From the NCBI GenBank assembly GCA_030737835.1, contig CM060850.1:7817877-7881876 (forward strand): DNA of 64,000 nt, given 5' to 3'. Made by a program: the position numbers and the translations under genes. Position 1 is the stretch's first letter; every line of letters starts with the position of its first letter. The DNA comes from Acorus gramineus (Eukaryota; Streptophyta; Magnoliopsida; Acorales; Acoraceae). The notes beneath the pieces are model-generated. The model was not told the origin of the DNA. It was given only the letters and a program-made list of their open reading frames with translations, and ran no database searches. Below, piece after piece: positions 38,363-51,405 of this stretch.

Positions 38363-39669
38363 GAGTCATGATACTCAGGCCCATAATATAAGCCCCACTC
38401 ACAAGCCCCATGAGCTGTGATCATTTCATTGGTTGGTTTTTTGGTTTATTGACTTTTTCAAAAAATGGTAAAATGACAAAATACAAATTTGCCCTTCATT
38501 AAAAATTTGTCTTATTAACCCAAATCCCCCCATTTTCTCTATTTAGTTATGACTCTTCCATGTAAATCTTAAAATCCATTTACCTATTTCAAATTTTAAA
38601 TTTTGAAATCATTACCTAAATTATAATTGAACCTAGATTACACCAAAAATTACCGAAATTGTTTTCATTAAAATCTTTCAAACGACTCATTTTCTCCTCT
38701 AGGTAGTTATTGTATTCAAATTTAAATAAAAAACACATATAGTTAACATATGAAACTGTTACATTTTATATTGGTAGTTACAAATACATTTCTTAAATGT
38801 TTACATATCTCACAACGATTTGTTACATTTATATAAAAACTGTTACATTTATATAGATAGAACAAACAATTATATTTACCTAAATGTCAAACAGTTACAT
38901 TTACTATTTAAAATTATCTATTTTAATTTCTAGTGCACTGCCTTTCAAAGAAAATGTATCAGAATCCTCTGTAAAAGTATGTACTTCACTGTTACATTTA
39001 TACGTCATTTCTATTTGCATTGTTAAAAAAAATGCACAACATGAGATAATGTTACATTTCAGAGTGTTACATTTATGAATATAAAAAAATTGTGTAAATG
39101 AATATCCGAGTTCGGGAGTCTAATATAAACATCACACGAACCAATAACAATTAAATATAACAATATCAAAATTACATTTATGAAATTATAACGAAACAAA
39201 TATAAAAAAAAGTGTGAAATAGTGATCAAAACATAAAAAAAATTCATTTTTTGAATTGAAACATGTAACGTAGATTGAATATTTGATCATCAAAAATTTA
39301 ATTTCAAATTCGATGTGACTTTCATTCAATAAGATAAAAGAAAAATAAAAAAAACAATTGACAAACCTGATCTGGAAGAGAGATCCAACTCGATAAAGAA
39401 CAAATCAGTTTTTCAAACTTCTTCAGATTAAAATTTCGGGACTGCTACGAATATGTTCATCGTAAATTATAGGGATTAATGATTTTACACAATGCAATGA
39501 AGAAGAAATACAGTAATTAATGAAATCTTCACAATCCTAGGAATAAATCAAACCGTTTTCCTTGTTTAGAGGTGGTTATCAATTAGAGGGTATAATAGGT
39601 AATGTCCTATTGCCACATCATGGGGCCTATGATGGGGCCTGAAAAGTTGGGGTCTAGGAATCATTATTG
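38363..39669 (+). mobile_element. Non-autonomous Mutator-like element, copy 1
   Basis: A 1307-bp element. The left end reads GAGTCATGATACTCAGGCCC and the reversed right end CAATAATGATTCCTAGACCC, imperfect inverted ends of about 55 bases that both contain CCCC and CCCCATGA blocks. Nine T residues lie on each side (38354-38362 and 39670-39678), fitting a 9-bp target duplication. The interior is AT-rich with many GTTACATTTAT words and no transposase frame. Confidence 0.82.
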
Positions 39670-40375
39670 TTTTTTTTTATAACAAAAAACCAAGTCTGGC
39701 CATTCAATCTATGAAACACCGATTGAAAGATCACAATTTGATCCTGTACGGTGGAACTCATCTTGTATGAGCCGCACAGTATCACTTGTGTGTGTGTGTT
39801 ATTAAAACAACGTGAGGATTGCACGTGCGCTAACATTTCCAATAAAAAATGATGTTGGGTGGTGGTCCATTTTACTGTTGGGTCCGTTTGGGACATAGGC
39901 GTGATAAAGAAGGGTTGTTTTTGGAGCTTCTCAAACACCAAAAACATATTTGGAGCCGTGATGATGATATGCACTGCAACAAACGTGTTCTTTATCAAGG
40001 AAAATTTGTCTTGAGACAAGTCACAATTTCATTGATAAAAGGTTTTACCAACGAAATATTTCCTTGGTAAATGCGTCGCAGGAAACATCTTCCGTGCAAA
40101 ATCGCGGACCCTTACAATCGACTGCTAGCAGGAATGTACACTTTTATTAGATACTCTTTGTATTTATTACTCACCTCCCTCGACGACCGACCTGGTGGGG
40201 AAATATCGACGACCGACCTGGTGGGGAAATATCAAGCCGAATTTTCTTTTCATGTACTCAGATCCAAATTTCAATACTTCCTGTGAACTATTGAGTATGT
40301 GTGGCCTTTCTTTCTGCCGTTCCCTCCTTTCTCCAACTCCACTCGGTGTCCAATTGCCGAGTATAAATAAAGGAA
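39670..40375. other. Intergenic sequence between transposons
   Basis: It contains a GT run near 39788 and the phrase AACGTGAGGATTGCAC, which also occurs at 38115 before element 1. TTTACCAACG...CTTGGTAAAT near 40043 is a short palindrome. No gene is supported. Confidence 0.4.
40181..40232. repeat. 26-bp tandem duplication
   Basis: Two perfect copies of a 26-bp unit beginning CGACGACCGACCTGGTGGGG and ending AAATAT. Confidence 0.9.
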
Positions 40376-42084
40376 GGATAATATTACGTACAGTCTCATT
40401 TCCAGCTTTTAGTTTTAGTCTACATGTGTTTTGGATTTTTTTAAAAAATCAGTCATGATACCCAGGCCCCATAATATAAGCCCCACTCACAAGCCCCATG
40501 AGGTGTCATCATTTCATTGGTTGATTTTTTGGTTTGTTGACTTTTTCAAAAAATGGTAAAATGACAAAATACAAATTTGCCATTCATTAAAAATTTGTCT
40601 TATTAACCCAAATCCCCCCATTTTCTCTATTTAGTTATGACTCTTCTTCCATGTAAATCTTAAAATCTTTACCTAATCTTAAAATCTTATTTGTTTACAT
40701 TTATATTCAATCTTATCCTATTGATTTTAAGACTTAGTGTTTCTTAATGTTTATCAAACAATCTAAAATGATTTGGACGTTTGGATATTCTGTTTCACCA
40801 AAAAAAGAAAAAGATCGGACGGTTGTTATTCAAATAGTTTGAATAACAACCGTTCGATCATTACCTAAATTTTGAAATTATTACTTAAATTATAATTGAA
40901 CCTAGATTACACCAAAAATTACCGAAATTGTTTTCATTAAAATCCTTCAAACAACTCATTTTCTCTAGGTAGTTATTGTATTCAAATTTAAATAAAAAAA
41001 CACATATAGTTAACATATGAAACTGTTACATTTTATATTGGTAGTTACAAATACATTTCTTAAATGTTTACATCTCTCACAACGATTTGTTACATTTATA
41101 TAAAAACTGTTACATTTATATAGATGGAACAAACAATTATATTTACCTAAATGTCAAACAGTTACATTTACTATTTAAAATTATCTATTTCAATTTCTAG
41201 TGCACTGCCTTCCAAAGAAAATGTATCAGAATCTTCTGTAAAAGTATGTACTTCCCTATTACATTTATACGTCATTTCTATTTGCATTGTTAAAAGAAAT
41301 GCACAACATGAGATAATGTTACATTTCATAGTGTTACATTTATGAATGTAACAAAATTGTGTAAATGAATATCCGAGTTCGGGAGTCTAATATAAACATC
41401 ACACGAATCAGTAATAATTAAATGTAACAATATCAAAATTACATTTATGAAATTATAACGAAACAAATATAAAAAAAAGTGTGAAATAGTGATCAAAACA
41501 TAAAAAAAAATTCATTTTTTGAATTGAAACATGTAACATAGATTGAATATTTGATCATCAAAAATTTAATTTCAAATTCGATGTGACTTTCATTCAATAA
41601 GATAAATAAAAAATAAAAAAAACAATTGACAAACCTGATCTGAAAGAGAGATCAATTTCGGGACTGCTACGAATAAATTATAGGGATTAATGATTTTACA
41701 CAATGCAAGGAAGAAGAAATACAGTAATTAATGAAATCTCCACAATCCTAGGAATAAATCAAACCGTTTTCCTTGTTTAGAGGTGGTTATCAATTAGAGG
41801 GTATAATAGGTAATATCCTATTGCCACATCATGGAGCTTGTGATGGGGCCTGGAAAGTTGGGGTCTAGGAATCATTATTGTTAAAAAATAGTATACCTCA
41901 TCAAACAAGATACATGCTTTTATAAAAAATGAAACATATTCTCTAACGAATTGCATGTATGCATTTATAAAAAATGTGTAAAATTTCGATTGAAGCATAT
42001 ATCTCGTTATTGTTAAGTATATGCTCCGTTAGTTTTCTATCGACGCATATGAGACTGGATAAAAAAAAGTGTCTAACAACACTC
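40376..42084. mobile_element. MITE family 1, copy D, split by a Mutator-like element
   Basis: The left part (GGATAATATTACGTACAG, TTTTAGTCTACATGTGTTTTG) and right part (AATAGTATACCTCATC, CTAACGAATTGCATG, GTGTCTAACAACACT) are one MITE of the 5132-5394 family. Element 2 interrupts it at the T/A-rich point that is intact in copy C. Similar ATAAATAAA sequence lies outside both ends. Confidence 0.75.
40450..41880 (+). mobile_element. Non-autonomous Mutator-like element, copy 2
   Basis: A 1431-bp element closely matching the one at 38363. The left end is CAGTCATGATACCCAGG and the reversed right end is CAATAATGATTCCTAGACC. The 9-bp TTAAAAAAT flanks it (40441-40449 and 41881-41889). Compared with copy 1 it has extra sequence near 40660-40860, including a 47-bp palindrome (40813-40859) with arms of 22 bases starting GATCGGACGG. 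No transposase is encoded. Confidence 0.85.
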
Positions 42085-42734
42085 ATAAATAAAAGAACAA
42101 AGAACTGACTTGCCCAAAGAGTTCCCCTGATCCCACTACAACAATTTGTATTTTCTGGCAGAGTCCTAGCTTCAACCACGGTCAAGGCCTGGCCAGGTGC
42201 TATTATCATGGAAGTCATGGAACAATCAATGTGAATTAGTATTGAAAGACTTCTACAAAGATCAATTAATTGAGAAGCGGAACCTAGAGATCACGCCCCG
42301 GAACTACCACAACAGGTCTGCTGGCTCAACTGCAGTTGGAGGAGCCTGAAACCCGAAGCCCAACCGAGAGGATAAACCCGAAGAGAGACCACTCTTCTCC
42401 TCACTTTCGCTTGTCATGATGGCAGGGGTAGTCATTGGAAGAGTCTTCCCTCCGTACTGAGTAATTCACTGAGCAATTTACTCAGTGAATCCGAAATCAA
42501 ACAAGAATATACATCACATGAGAGACATGAAGAGTTTTATATGGTTTGGTCTAAGTTTACATCTATGGAAACTCAATGAATCCGAAATCAAACAAGAATA
42601 TACATCACATGGGAGACAAGAAGAGTTTTATATGGTTTGATCTAAGTTTAAGAACATCCACTAAAATATAAATGAAATACAAAGAACAGAGTAATATTGA
42701 TATATCAAAGTTTTATAATTTAAATAAATGTACT
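42085..42734. other. Sequence before the kanadaptin pseudogene
   Basis: A GC-richer patch (42110-42440) has short open frames on both strands that I do not recognise. A 91-bp tandem duplication follows (listed separately). The junction with copied kanadaptin DNA is at 42734/42735. Confidence 0.4.
42481..42652. repeat. 91-bp tandem duplication
   Basis: CTCAGTGAATCCGAAATC... at 42481 repeats as CTCAATGAATCCGAAATC... at 42572, with AAGAGTTTTATATGGTTT in both units and a few mismatches. The second unit is slightly shorter. Confidence 0.85.
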
Positions 42735-45700
42735 GAGTCTGAAACGCAGCCGAGCAAGACTGAATCCGAGTCCGACGTGAAAGCCCCCGAAAACCCTAAC
42801 CCTAATTCAACGGCCTCGAAGACGATGAAGGTTCTGATGGGACCTCCACCACCTCTGCAAAACCCTAACCCACCAAATCCCGACGACGTGGCAGTCCCCG
42901 CCGAGGCCGCCAACACCAATGGCGAAGCTGAAGCGCGGCCGATCGAGATTGGAGCCGAGGCGGACGTGAAGGCTCCCGAAACCGCAAACCCTAACCCTGA
43001 TTCGAAGGCGGTGGAGACCTCTTCCGCAACAGCGCATGGCGTTCCTTAAACGATCCCTCCATGGAGTGAGCCTCCCCAACACCCTTTCTTTCTTGAGGTC
43101 CTCAAAGATGGTGCTATTATCGAACAATTCGATTTGTAAGCAAAGCATTATCTCCTTTTGTGGTTGAATTTCGAATTCAAATTCTTTTCTTCTTGTGAAT
43201 TGTAATTCCATATTCACTGTTTTTTTTTTTTTTACACACTGTTGTGAACTTTGATTAGTAATGCCTTGATGTGAAGCGCTGATGCATAGTAGGGGGGTTA
43301 GAAATTTAGAATAATGTTCCTGCTTTTTTGTTTAGGCATACAGTTCGAATCAATCACCCAGTTTCTGTCCTAGGCTTTGCAATGAAAATCAATTAAATCT
43401 GAATGTGTAAATGAATAGAGGTGTTAATAGATGAAGTTGAAGATGAAATGGGAGTGATGCTTCCTGGGAGTAGTTAAGTAGCGGTGCTTAAATTATGAGA
43501 ATTGAAAAGTGCACATTTGGCATACCATAACTTCAGTATTCACTTTGGAAAGTTTTACCTTTAAGAAATTTTTTTGTTAATGTGCACATCTTATATTTCT
43601 TCTGTTCAAGATTTGAGAAATGTTATACTCTATTACTAAGAGAAATTGAGAAAGTAAGTGAATGGGTATATATATTTCATTATGTAACCGGATTCAGTTT
43701 TATTTCCCAATTATTAATATACAAACCAATTTAGATTTATCGTTTCTTGCACATAAAATATTACCCTCCTTATCTGTCTAATGTTTTGCTCCTTGTCTGT
43801 GCTAGTTCTTCAGTTCAAAAATACTGGTGAAGTTTTCCTTTATGATCTTGGAAGTACTCATGGTACCTTCATCAACAAGAATCAGGTGCTAGATTGTACC
43901 ATGTATCATGTATTTATAGATAATATTGCTATGGGATGGTTTTCATGCTGTATATTAATGTGAAGTTGATCTGTTAAACTTTTCTAACGAGACAAAATAT
44001 GTCATAAAAACAGGATTTCTTACATATAATATTGAGTAAAAGTGAAGCACAATATTCTTTCTTCTGTATAGTGCTCTTATATTCTAGAAAAACTTCTGTG
44101 AAAATTGAGGAAAAGTGATGGATGTATTTCTATGTATTGGTTTATCTTCTGTCTGAAAGGAGCTTCTCTCACATATGTTATTGCATATAATAGGAAAGCT
44201 ATAATCCTTTTTTCTATTGATTTAGGAAATGACTCTGTAAGTTCATGTCTATAATGAATTTTTTATGTTTATTTACATGCAAATGTTTTATGCATTCAAT
44301 TGATGAGTTCTTGTTCACCATGGGGAATCCCTCCGATATAAAAAAAAACACTTTGTTTCATATATTAATTTTCAAAAACACTTCTATACTTGAGATGTCT
44401 CCCACAAGAACATGATTGTCTGACTAACACGCTAGATCCCCTGGAGATCCCTGGGTCATGAAATGACAAAAATTCAAATAAATTAACTTTGGAACAGTAT
44501 GTTCAAAATCCTTCATCTATTATGGGTTTATCTTGGTTTGCGAGGAGTTAATTATCTGTATTTAGTTTGAATTGGATCCTTTTCCTTTTCAAATTATAAT
44601 TTGCTCTTTCTTTGTTTTCAAGATCCCTCATCTCCCTTTGTTCGGGGGCTTTTTTAATCAATAAAAGTTCCTATCTAATTTCAAAAAAAAAAAAACAGTC
44701 AGTGAATCTTTTGTATCATTAATCTTTACTGGTTCGAAGGCAACAGTCAAAATGTGGTGCAATATGCACACACACAATAGAAAAAATTTCAAGTATGATT
44801 GATAACAAGTAGGTCCTTTTATTTACCAGTTAACATCATCTACATCTAAACATCTCCACTCACCGCTAACATATTATTATCGTCTGCTGCTTGAAATACA
44901 ATCATCGTTATGGTGATTTCTTGCCAACATTCTCATATATTGTGCCACTATTTTTTTCGGCTCTTAAATACTCTTTCTTAAACCATGCGACCTTCATTCA
45001 AATTGATTTCTTGTTAATGGAGTTATTGAATGGTTTCAGATGATCAAACATGATTATTCCCTTAGGCAACATTTCTGAACATGTTTGTTAGCCTTCATTT
45101 GGTTTGATGGAGAAGGCCATGAGTTACTTAAAAAAATCCTTGTGTGGTGATGCATAGGAATATCCTCTATGAAGGGAAAATGGAGCATGCAGCATTACTT
45201 GAATTTGTCCTAACTTATGTGTGTCTATGTGCAACTTTGTTGTAGTATTCATCATTCATAGCTTTTGTATGGATTGCTGGAAATTATAGCGCCTAGAAAA
45301 AAGTCTCATTGATAGACTATGTTCTTTTTTATTTGACAAAAAGATGAAATTTTCATGTGTAGACAAAAATAAGATAGTGCAAGTATATGTGAAATTTGTA
45401 TCCAACTGAAGCATGTGAAAGCACACCTTTGAAGCCTGGCAGTATACATACACTGTGGATATATCATTTTGAATTTTTTTTCATCTTCCATGCATTGCTT
45501 TGGTAACTATTTTATGTCTAATATTGCAGCATAAGTATTTTGTGCCTGATGTTGCTGCAATATTGTTTTTTCGAATTATGTATAAGATGTCACTTCCACA
45601 AATAATACATTCTCTCATACGTTTTTCTCTCCCATTTAAATAGGTTAAGAAAAAATTCTACTCAAAATTGCACGTTGGCGATGTTGTTCGGTTTGGCCAG

Positions 45701-48700
45701 TAAGTAAATATTATCAAATTACTTTTCACCATATACTTGGTCTCTTTTAATAATTTCAGTAATGCTAGATGTCTTGCTTTTAGATGTCCTCCCTTAGTTT
45801 TTGTGGACATTGTCTTTAGAAACTATTGCAATGGAACAAGATAAGGTTTCCAATTTTTTGGTACTCAAGAGGATGTCTATTGAATTTTTTTTGATTAACA
45901 AGGATGTTTATTGATGTTCATACTCAGAAAGAATCATCACTTTATCAATAAAGCATTTCAAGTAATCTTGAAGAAAAAACCTCAATTAAAGGAGAATAGA
46001 AAGGAAAAAGAAAGAAGAGAAGAGGGTTGCACTCTGGATGACGTTGTGCAAAATTGTAAATTATTAGCAACTCTTTTTAAGAACTACAGTTCAGATACCA
46101 AAAGAATTCTTTCATGTGACATTTGTACTATTGGACTATGCTCAAGGTAAGTAATCTACATGAACCTGACATAAAGTAGTACATAGCATAGAAGAAAAGG
46201 GTTTGCTTAGAAGTGTTCAGAAGAAGTCATTGTTGATTGGATGAATGTAGAATGATTAATGTGATTCTAATTGTGCATGTCTCTGTTGTGTTCCATCGTT
46301 TTTTTTAAGAATAAAAACAATTTATTATTTAAGTTTTTTGGGGGACTATCTGTAACCCTTGATCAATGTTTTAAGCCAATTCAAGCAATTTTAAGGTCTC
46401 TGAGGGTAATGAAAACAAATTGTTTTTCAAGGGGATACATGCTTGCTCTTGTGGAAATTGGAATTGGAAATATTATATACCATTCATGATCATATAATTT
46501 GATCAATTGATTTGCCTTCGTCTTCCCTTTACTTGAAGAAAAAGGTAAAAGAGTTCATACATAAATGGTTTGCTTGTTTGTTTGAAGAAAGCTACATGAA
46601 TATTACATATGTAGACTTTTTTTTTTTGGAAATAAAAGCAAAAGAAGCCACCCATAAACTTACGGGTTTGTTATACAATTTTTTCCTTGTATCTGATGTT
46701 TATGTTATGTTCAACAGCTCCTCTCGTTTGTACATCTTCCAGGGGCCATCTGAGTTGATGCCACTGGTAAGATAAACTGGTTGTAGTTTAGCATGGTAAT
46801 TTAATTAAAAGTGGTTGGAAGGATGCTAGATTCTATCATTTATTTCTTTGGAATTTACTAATTGAATTGACGAGCAATATCTTCTGTGATTAATCTTATC
46901 ATGTAATGAGGAGGTTTAAGTGAAATGCTTTTGCAAATTGTAATTTTTTTAGATCTCTGAATGCTCGGACCTCTTAAAATCCTTTAGTAGTTTCAGTTTC
47001 CATCACCATCTCACTGAAAATTATATATATAAGTGTTTCAATCAATTTATTCATTTATTATATAGTTAGTTTCCTACACGCTGCATGAGCCATGCTTGGG
47101 CTGAGTGGAGGGTTTGTTTGTGGGGTTAATGAAGATCTTGGGTCCACAGAGCTCCTTACAAATTTAAAAGTTTCCATTTTATTTATTCTATTAAAACGCC
47201 CATCCGAATCCTCGAGTTCATTTGCTTGATATTCTAGTCGAAATATTGATCTGAATCACCTAAACTGGATTTTATCAGCTCTTAATCATTTTATAATGAG
47301 ATTTTGTGAAAAATGATTGTTGACAAATTTAGATATTGAATGTGAGTGTTATTAAGCTATATTTTATTTCTTGCCACAAAATGGTTTATGCCTATCATGT
47401 AGTCAAGCTCTAAGTCAATGTAATCATTCTCAGTTTACTGTGCTATCTTTGTGATTTTATGTTGATTCAACTTATTTTTATGTTCTTTTGATGATTGATT
47501 ATGTCAAAATTTGTAAGGAAGGAGACTTGAAAAGGTTGCGAAATGTAAAGATCCGAGAGAAGCAAGATCGTGAAGCATCACTTTCACGTGCTAGAGTAGA
47601 AGCTTCTCTGGCAGATGGTATTTCATGGGGCATGGCAGAGGATGCAATTGAAGAAACAGCAGAGGGTAGGAGAGAATATCTTTTGTATTCCTGTGGATAA
47701 CAGATTTTCTTTTAATCAGATTCTTAATTACTTAATAAGGGATTGCTCTCTTTATATATTATTTTAACATTTTTCTGCAACTTGCTTGAAGTTGTAGTTT
47801 TTTTTTTTTGGCAGTTCATTGGTGTGAAATCTTGTTAAAACCCATGAATGTCCCTTGTATTTTGTTCCAATTGTCTAATGTATATTGTTCGGTCATCCTT
47901 TGTTTTCTTTTTTTTTCCCTTTTTTTCTTTTTCTTTTTATCCAGTCTGTGAAGGGAACTTATTTTTTCCCTAATTATCATTAATTGCATTTTTTTCTTGA
48001 TTTTTAGTTCTACTAAATTATTGTTCTTTTGCTGTCCCATTATATAACAGTAGATGCAGTATTCTAATCTTCCTATTTCTAACTAAATGCAACATGCCGT
48101 CTTATAGGATGATGTTGATGAAGTGACTTGGCAAACATACAAAGGGCCTCTCACGGAGAAGCAAGAAAAGACACGTAATAAGATTATTAAGAGAATCGAG
48201 AAGGCAAGAAGTTATTCTTTTCTTTTCTTTTAATAATGTTTTTAACTTGTAACTTAGATATCTTCTAATTGGTTATTCATCTGTATCCATCTATATTTAA
48301 TGTCAAAAGATTCTCTTTTTTTCTTCTGGAAACTGTGATATTTTCATATGTGAATACATCATTGTTTTGCTGCTGGACATGTTGGTTCTTTTTAAGTATT
48401 AAAATTTCTGTGTTACCCTGAGCTAACAGAAGTGGAGAACTGGAGAAAAATTTAGAGAATGACTTGATTTTGGTTAGAGGCTGGTGCTTTAAAAAAAAAT
48501 TCTACTTTCGTCGTCCAGTGAAATCAATGTTTTACTGAATTACAATGAAAAATTGTATGATTTTTGAAATTAATGAAATTTTATGTTATTCTGTTGTATT
48601 AAGTATTTCTCTATTCCTTTCCTCTTTTAATATGTACAAACATAATTGCTATCGGGTTTGGTCTGTTCTATTGCTATGATAATATGTGTATTGATCCATA

Positions 48701-50203
48701 AGATTGCTTGTTTTTAGAAGATATAAAATTTTAAGAAATTTTTTTTTTGGGGTGGCCTAAAATGTGTTTGCCTTTTTCAATATTTCCCAATCCTCATCTT
48801 GGTTTGCTATTATTTTAAGTTTGGAACCCTGAGTAGACTTGATAAGCTAGAGGTGGCTGAGAATGTTGTTAAGCTATCATACCCCCAGACCCTGTCTGAC
48901 ACATGATATTAATGCCTAGGACTGAGGATCACAACCCTGCTAGCTATTCCAAAAAAACCATCCTTGTTTCAAATAGTTGATGACAACTCAAATGCATGAA
49001 TCCAGAATTGCTAGTGATCCCCTGTGGGTCATGTGATGGTAAAGTTATTTATGGGCTTTGTACACATCACCTGCCACATTACAGGAGTTGGCCATGCATA
49101 AGTCGTTATCTCAAGTCCAAAGAGGTAAATGCAAAGGTGAGGCCAGTGATTGGAGTGAAGTTGAAACAAGATAGCCTTATAGGAAGATGTGGTTGGATCT
49201 AATTCTTGTTGGTTAGTTTTTGACACTGTTTATTCCCAGAAATAGTGAGCTACACACCTAAGCTTGTAGATAAGGGATGTTCTTTATTTCTTGTTAGTGA
49301 CATGAGGCCAAGCTCATAAGTCTATTAATCTTGAGATGGAGCAATTAAAGCCAATAGGACCCCACCCTTTATGTTTACACCCCCATGTTTGCCACAGGAG
49401 GACATGGGGGAAGAAAAAAGAAAGATGAATCCTATCGTAAATTTGGTATGGAAAACCTCCCATTGCAAGGTAACGGGCTATCCACTTGGTGGTAGAGTGC
49501 TGTTGATAATTGCTTTGCTGTGCTTGTGTTTTGAGCTCTCTGAAACACATAAATGGTTCAAATGTGCTCGTCAGCTCCTGATTTGAAGACACGGATCATC
49601 TACATCATGTCGACATGGTATAATCCTATTTGAATCAGAGTTTGAAACTGAGCTTTCCTTGAGGATGGATAAGGGGAGTGGATATACATGTATCATTACC
49701 TGTTCTTATTTAATATCACAACTATCCCAGTGCTGCCCGCATTAATTAAATTCTGATTCCAGCAAAAATATTCAAGTTAGATATTATCCTAAATTATTTA
49801 AAAAATTTACCATCTACCAGAAACCTTTTTTTTTTATTTTTGCTCTGCAACCCCAGTGGGAAAATGGTGCAACAAACAACAAACCAAGAGCCCTGAAATT
49901 ACCTTATTAATGCAGATTTTGATCTTATGAATCATTTTGAATTATCTTGAATTATAGCTGTTATAGAAACTTTTCGTGTAGATAATTTAAATCTGTGATT
50001 CCCCTCATCCTCATTTATCACTGAAGTAATTTAGTCATATGCTCTCTGAGATATTTTTGTTTCCTTTTTTGTATAAAGATGGCTAATATGAGGAAGGAGA
50101 TTGATGCAATCCGTGTAAAAGACATCTCACAAGGTGGGTTGACGCAAGGCCAACAAACTCAGATTGCTCGGAATGAACAGAGAATGAACCAGGTCAGATG
50201 GAT
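42735..50203 (+). pseudogene. Partial, disabled duplicate of the kanadaptin gene
   Basis: Copies 20241-28664 with introns, so it arose by DNA duplication, not by reverse transcription. It begins inside exon 1 without the original ATG and promoter, and stops just after exon 8. Recognisable exons: 42735-43135, 43806-43885, 45644-45699, 46718-46766, 47518 to about 47664, 48108-48203, 50079-50192. Lesions: TAC to TAA stop at 43047-43049; a deletion of about 1015 bp (20839-21853 in the source) with TTTTG at both breakpoints removes exon 2 and so the FHA GR motif; a 3-base loss in exon 6; altered bases at its donor. Exons 9-12 are absent. Other differences are few, so it is recent. The GC donor of intron 7 and the intron 3 LINE are both retained. 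Confidence 0.93.
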
Positions 50204-51405
50204 CTCAACATGATTGTCATGCCAATAAACTCTCTACTATTAGGATATTTATAGAGATAAATTAATCTCAATATCTTCCCCAAGTCATCTCCTAACAAGG
50301 TTGTAACAAATCATATTTTCAAATTTCAAGGAGATCAGTTGATCACTACAATTAATATTTATATTTAAACATGTTAATCTATAGTACTACGAAAATTATG
50401 AGTTGAAGAAGAAACATTTTTCCATCAATTTTACCCTTTGAAATTAATAATATTAAAATAATTATTAGTAAATATAAAATAAATTATAGTCTATTAAAAG
50501 TTTGTTGGTTTTATATATTTAATATATTTTCATATGTTAGATTTTATCCCAGAAAATATTATTTAAAAAAATAAAAAAATACCCAAGATTTATTTGTAAA
50601 ATTCATAACAAACCCTTTCTAATATATCCTAGATTTTTTCTGTATGAAAAACATATCATCTTACAAAAATAGAAATAAAAATGGGTGTAAAATCAAATTA
50701 AATACCTATTTATCCAAATATTCATTTGACTTTAATATTCAGTTAATATTCTTTTAATATTTATTTAATAAATTCAATTTAAATGTCATTATTTTTCATT
50801 TGGATAAACAAGATTATTGTTTTAATACTCAATTCATTAAGATTCAATATATTATTTATTTCTAATAAAAATAACACAATATTTATTATTTGTAAATTTT
50901 ATTAACAAATTCTATATAATGTTTCAAATCAATTCATTGTGTAATAACTAGTTTAAATACATGTACCTAATTTGATTAATAATTTCCACGTACGAATGAT
51001 TTAGGATATGATACAGATATCTTATCTGCGGCTAATCCATCGACATCACAAACAGTAGAAGATGTCCCACATGGTTACTTGTGCTCAACCAATCCAACCA
51101 AGCAACACAAGCATACAACATTATATTGTATATACGTTGACAAATACCCAAAAGACTCAAAGCCATTGTATCTCTACACAATAATTTTCTAAAATCCATA
51201 ATATTTATATATTTGCATTTGTTGGATTACATAGATACGATCACAGGCTGGAAAAAAGTCTTCTCATCCGTTTAGAGAGAGAGAGAGACACCACTTCTAC
51301 ACATAATATATACATATATACACTTAATCTCTACAGAGAGATAAAAGGTGTTCAAGAGGCAAAGAGGAAAAATTTTCAGGTTAGTTCGGATACTCTTGTC
51401 AACTT
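50204..51405. other. Intergenic sequence after the pseudogene
   Basis: Very AT-rich and unrelated to the source locus beyond the breakpoint at 50203. A GA run near 51280 and possible leader-like sequence near 51300-51380 are present, but no exon is supported. Confidence 0.4.

Noticed and set aside
42127..42160. CACTACAACAATTTG as the end of a CACTA transposon
   Set aside because: I found no matching TTGTAGTG end or 3-bp target duplication in the window, so the match may be chance.
42110..42440. GC-richer patch with open frames on both strands as a small gene
   Set aside because: No family resemblance, no clear splice sites or start context; could be a gene fragment, but I cannot support it.
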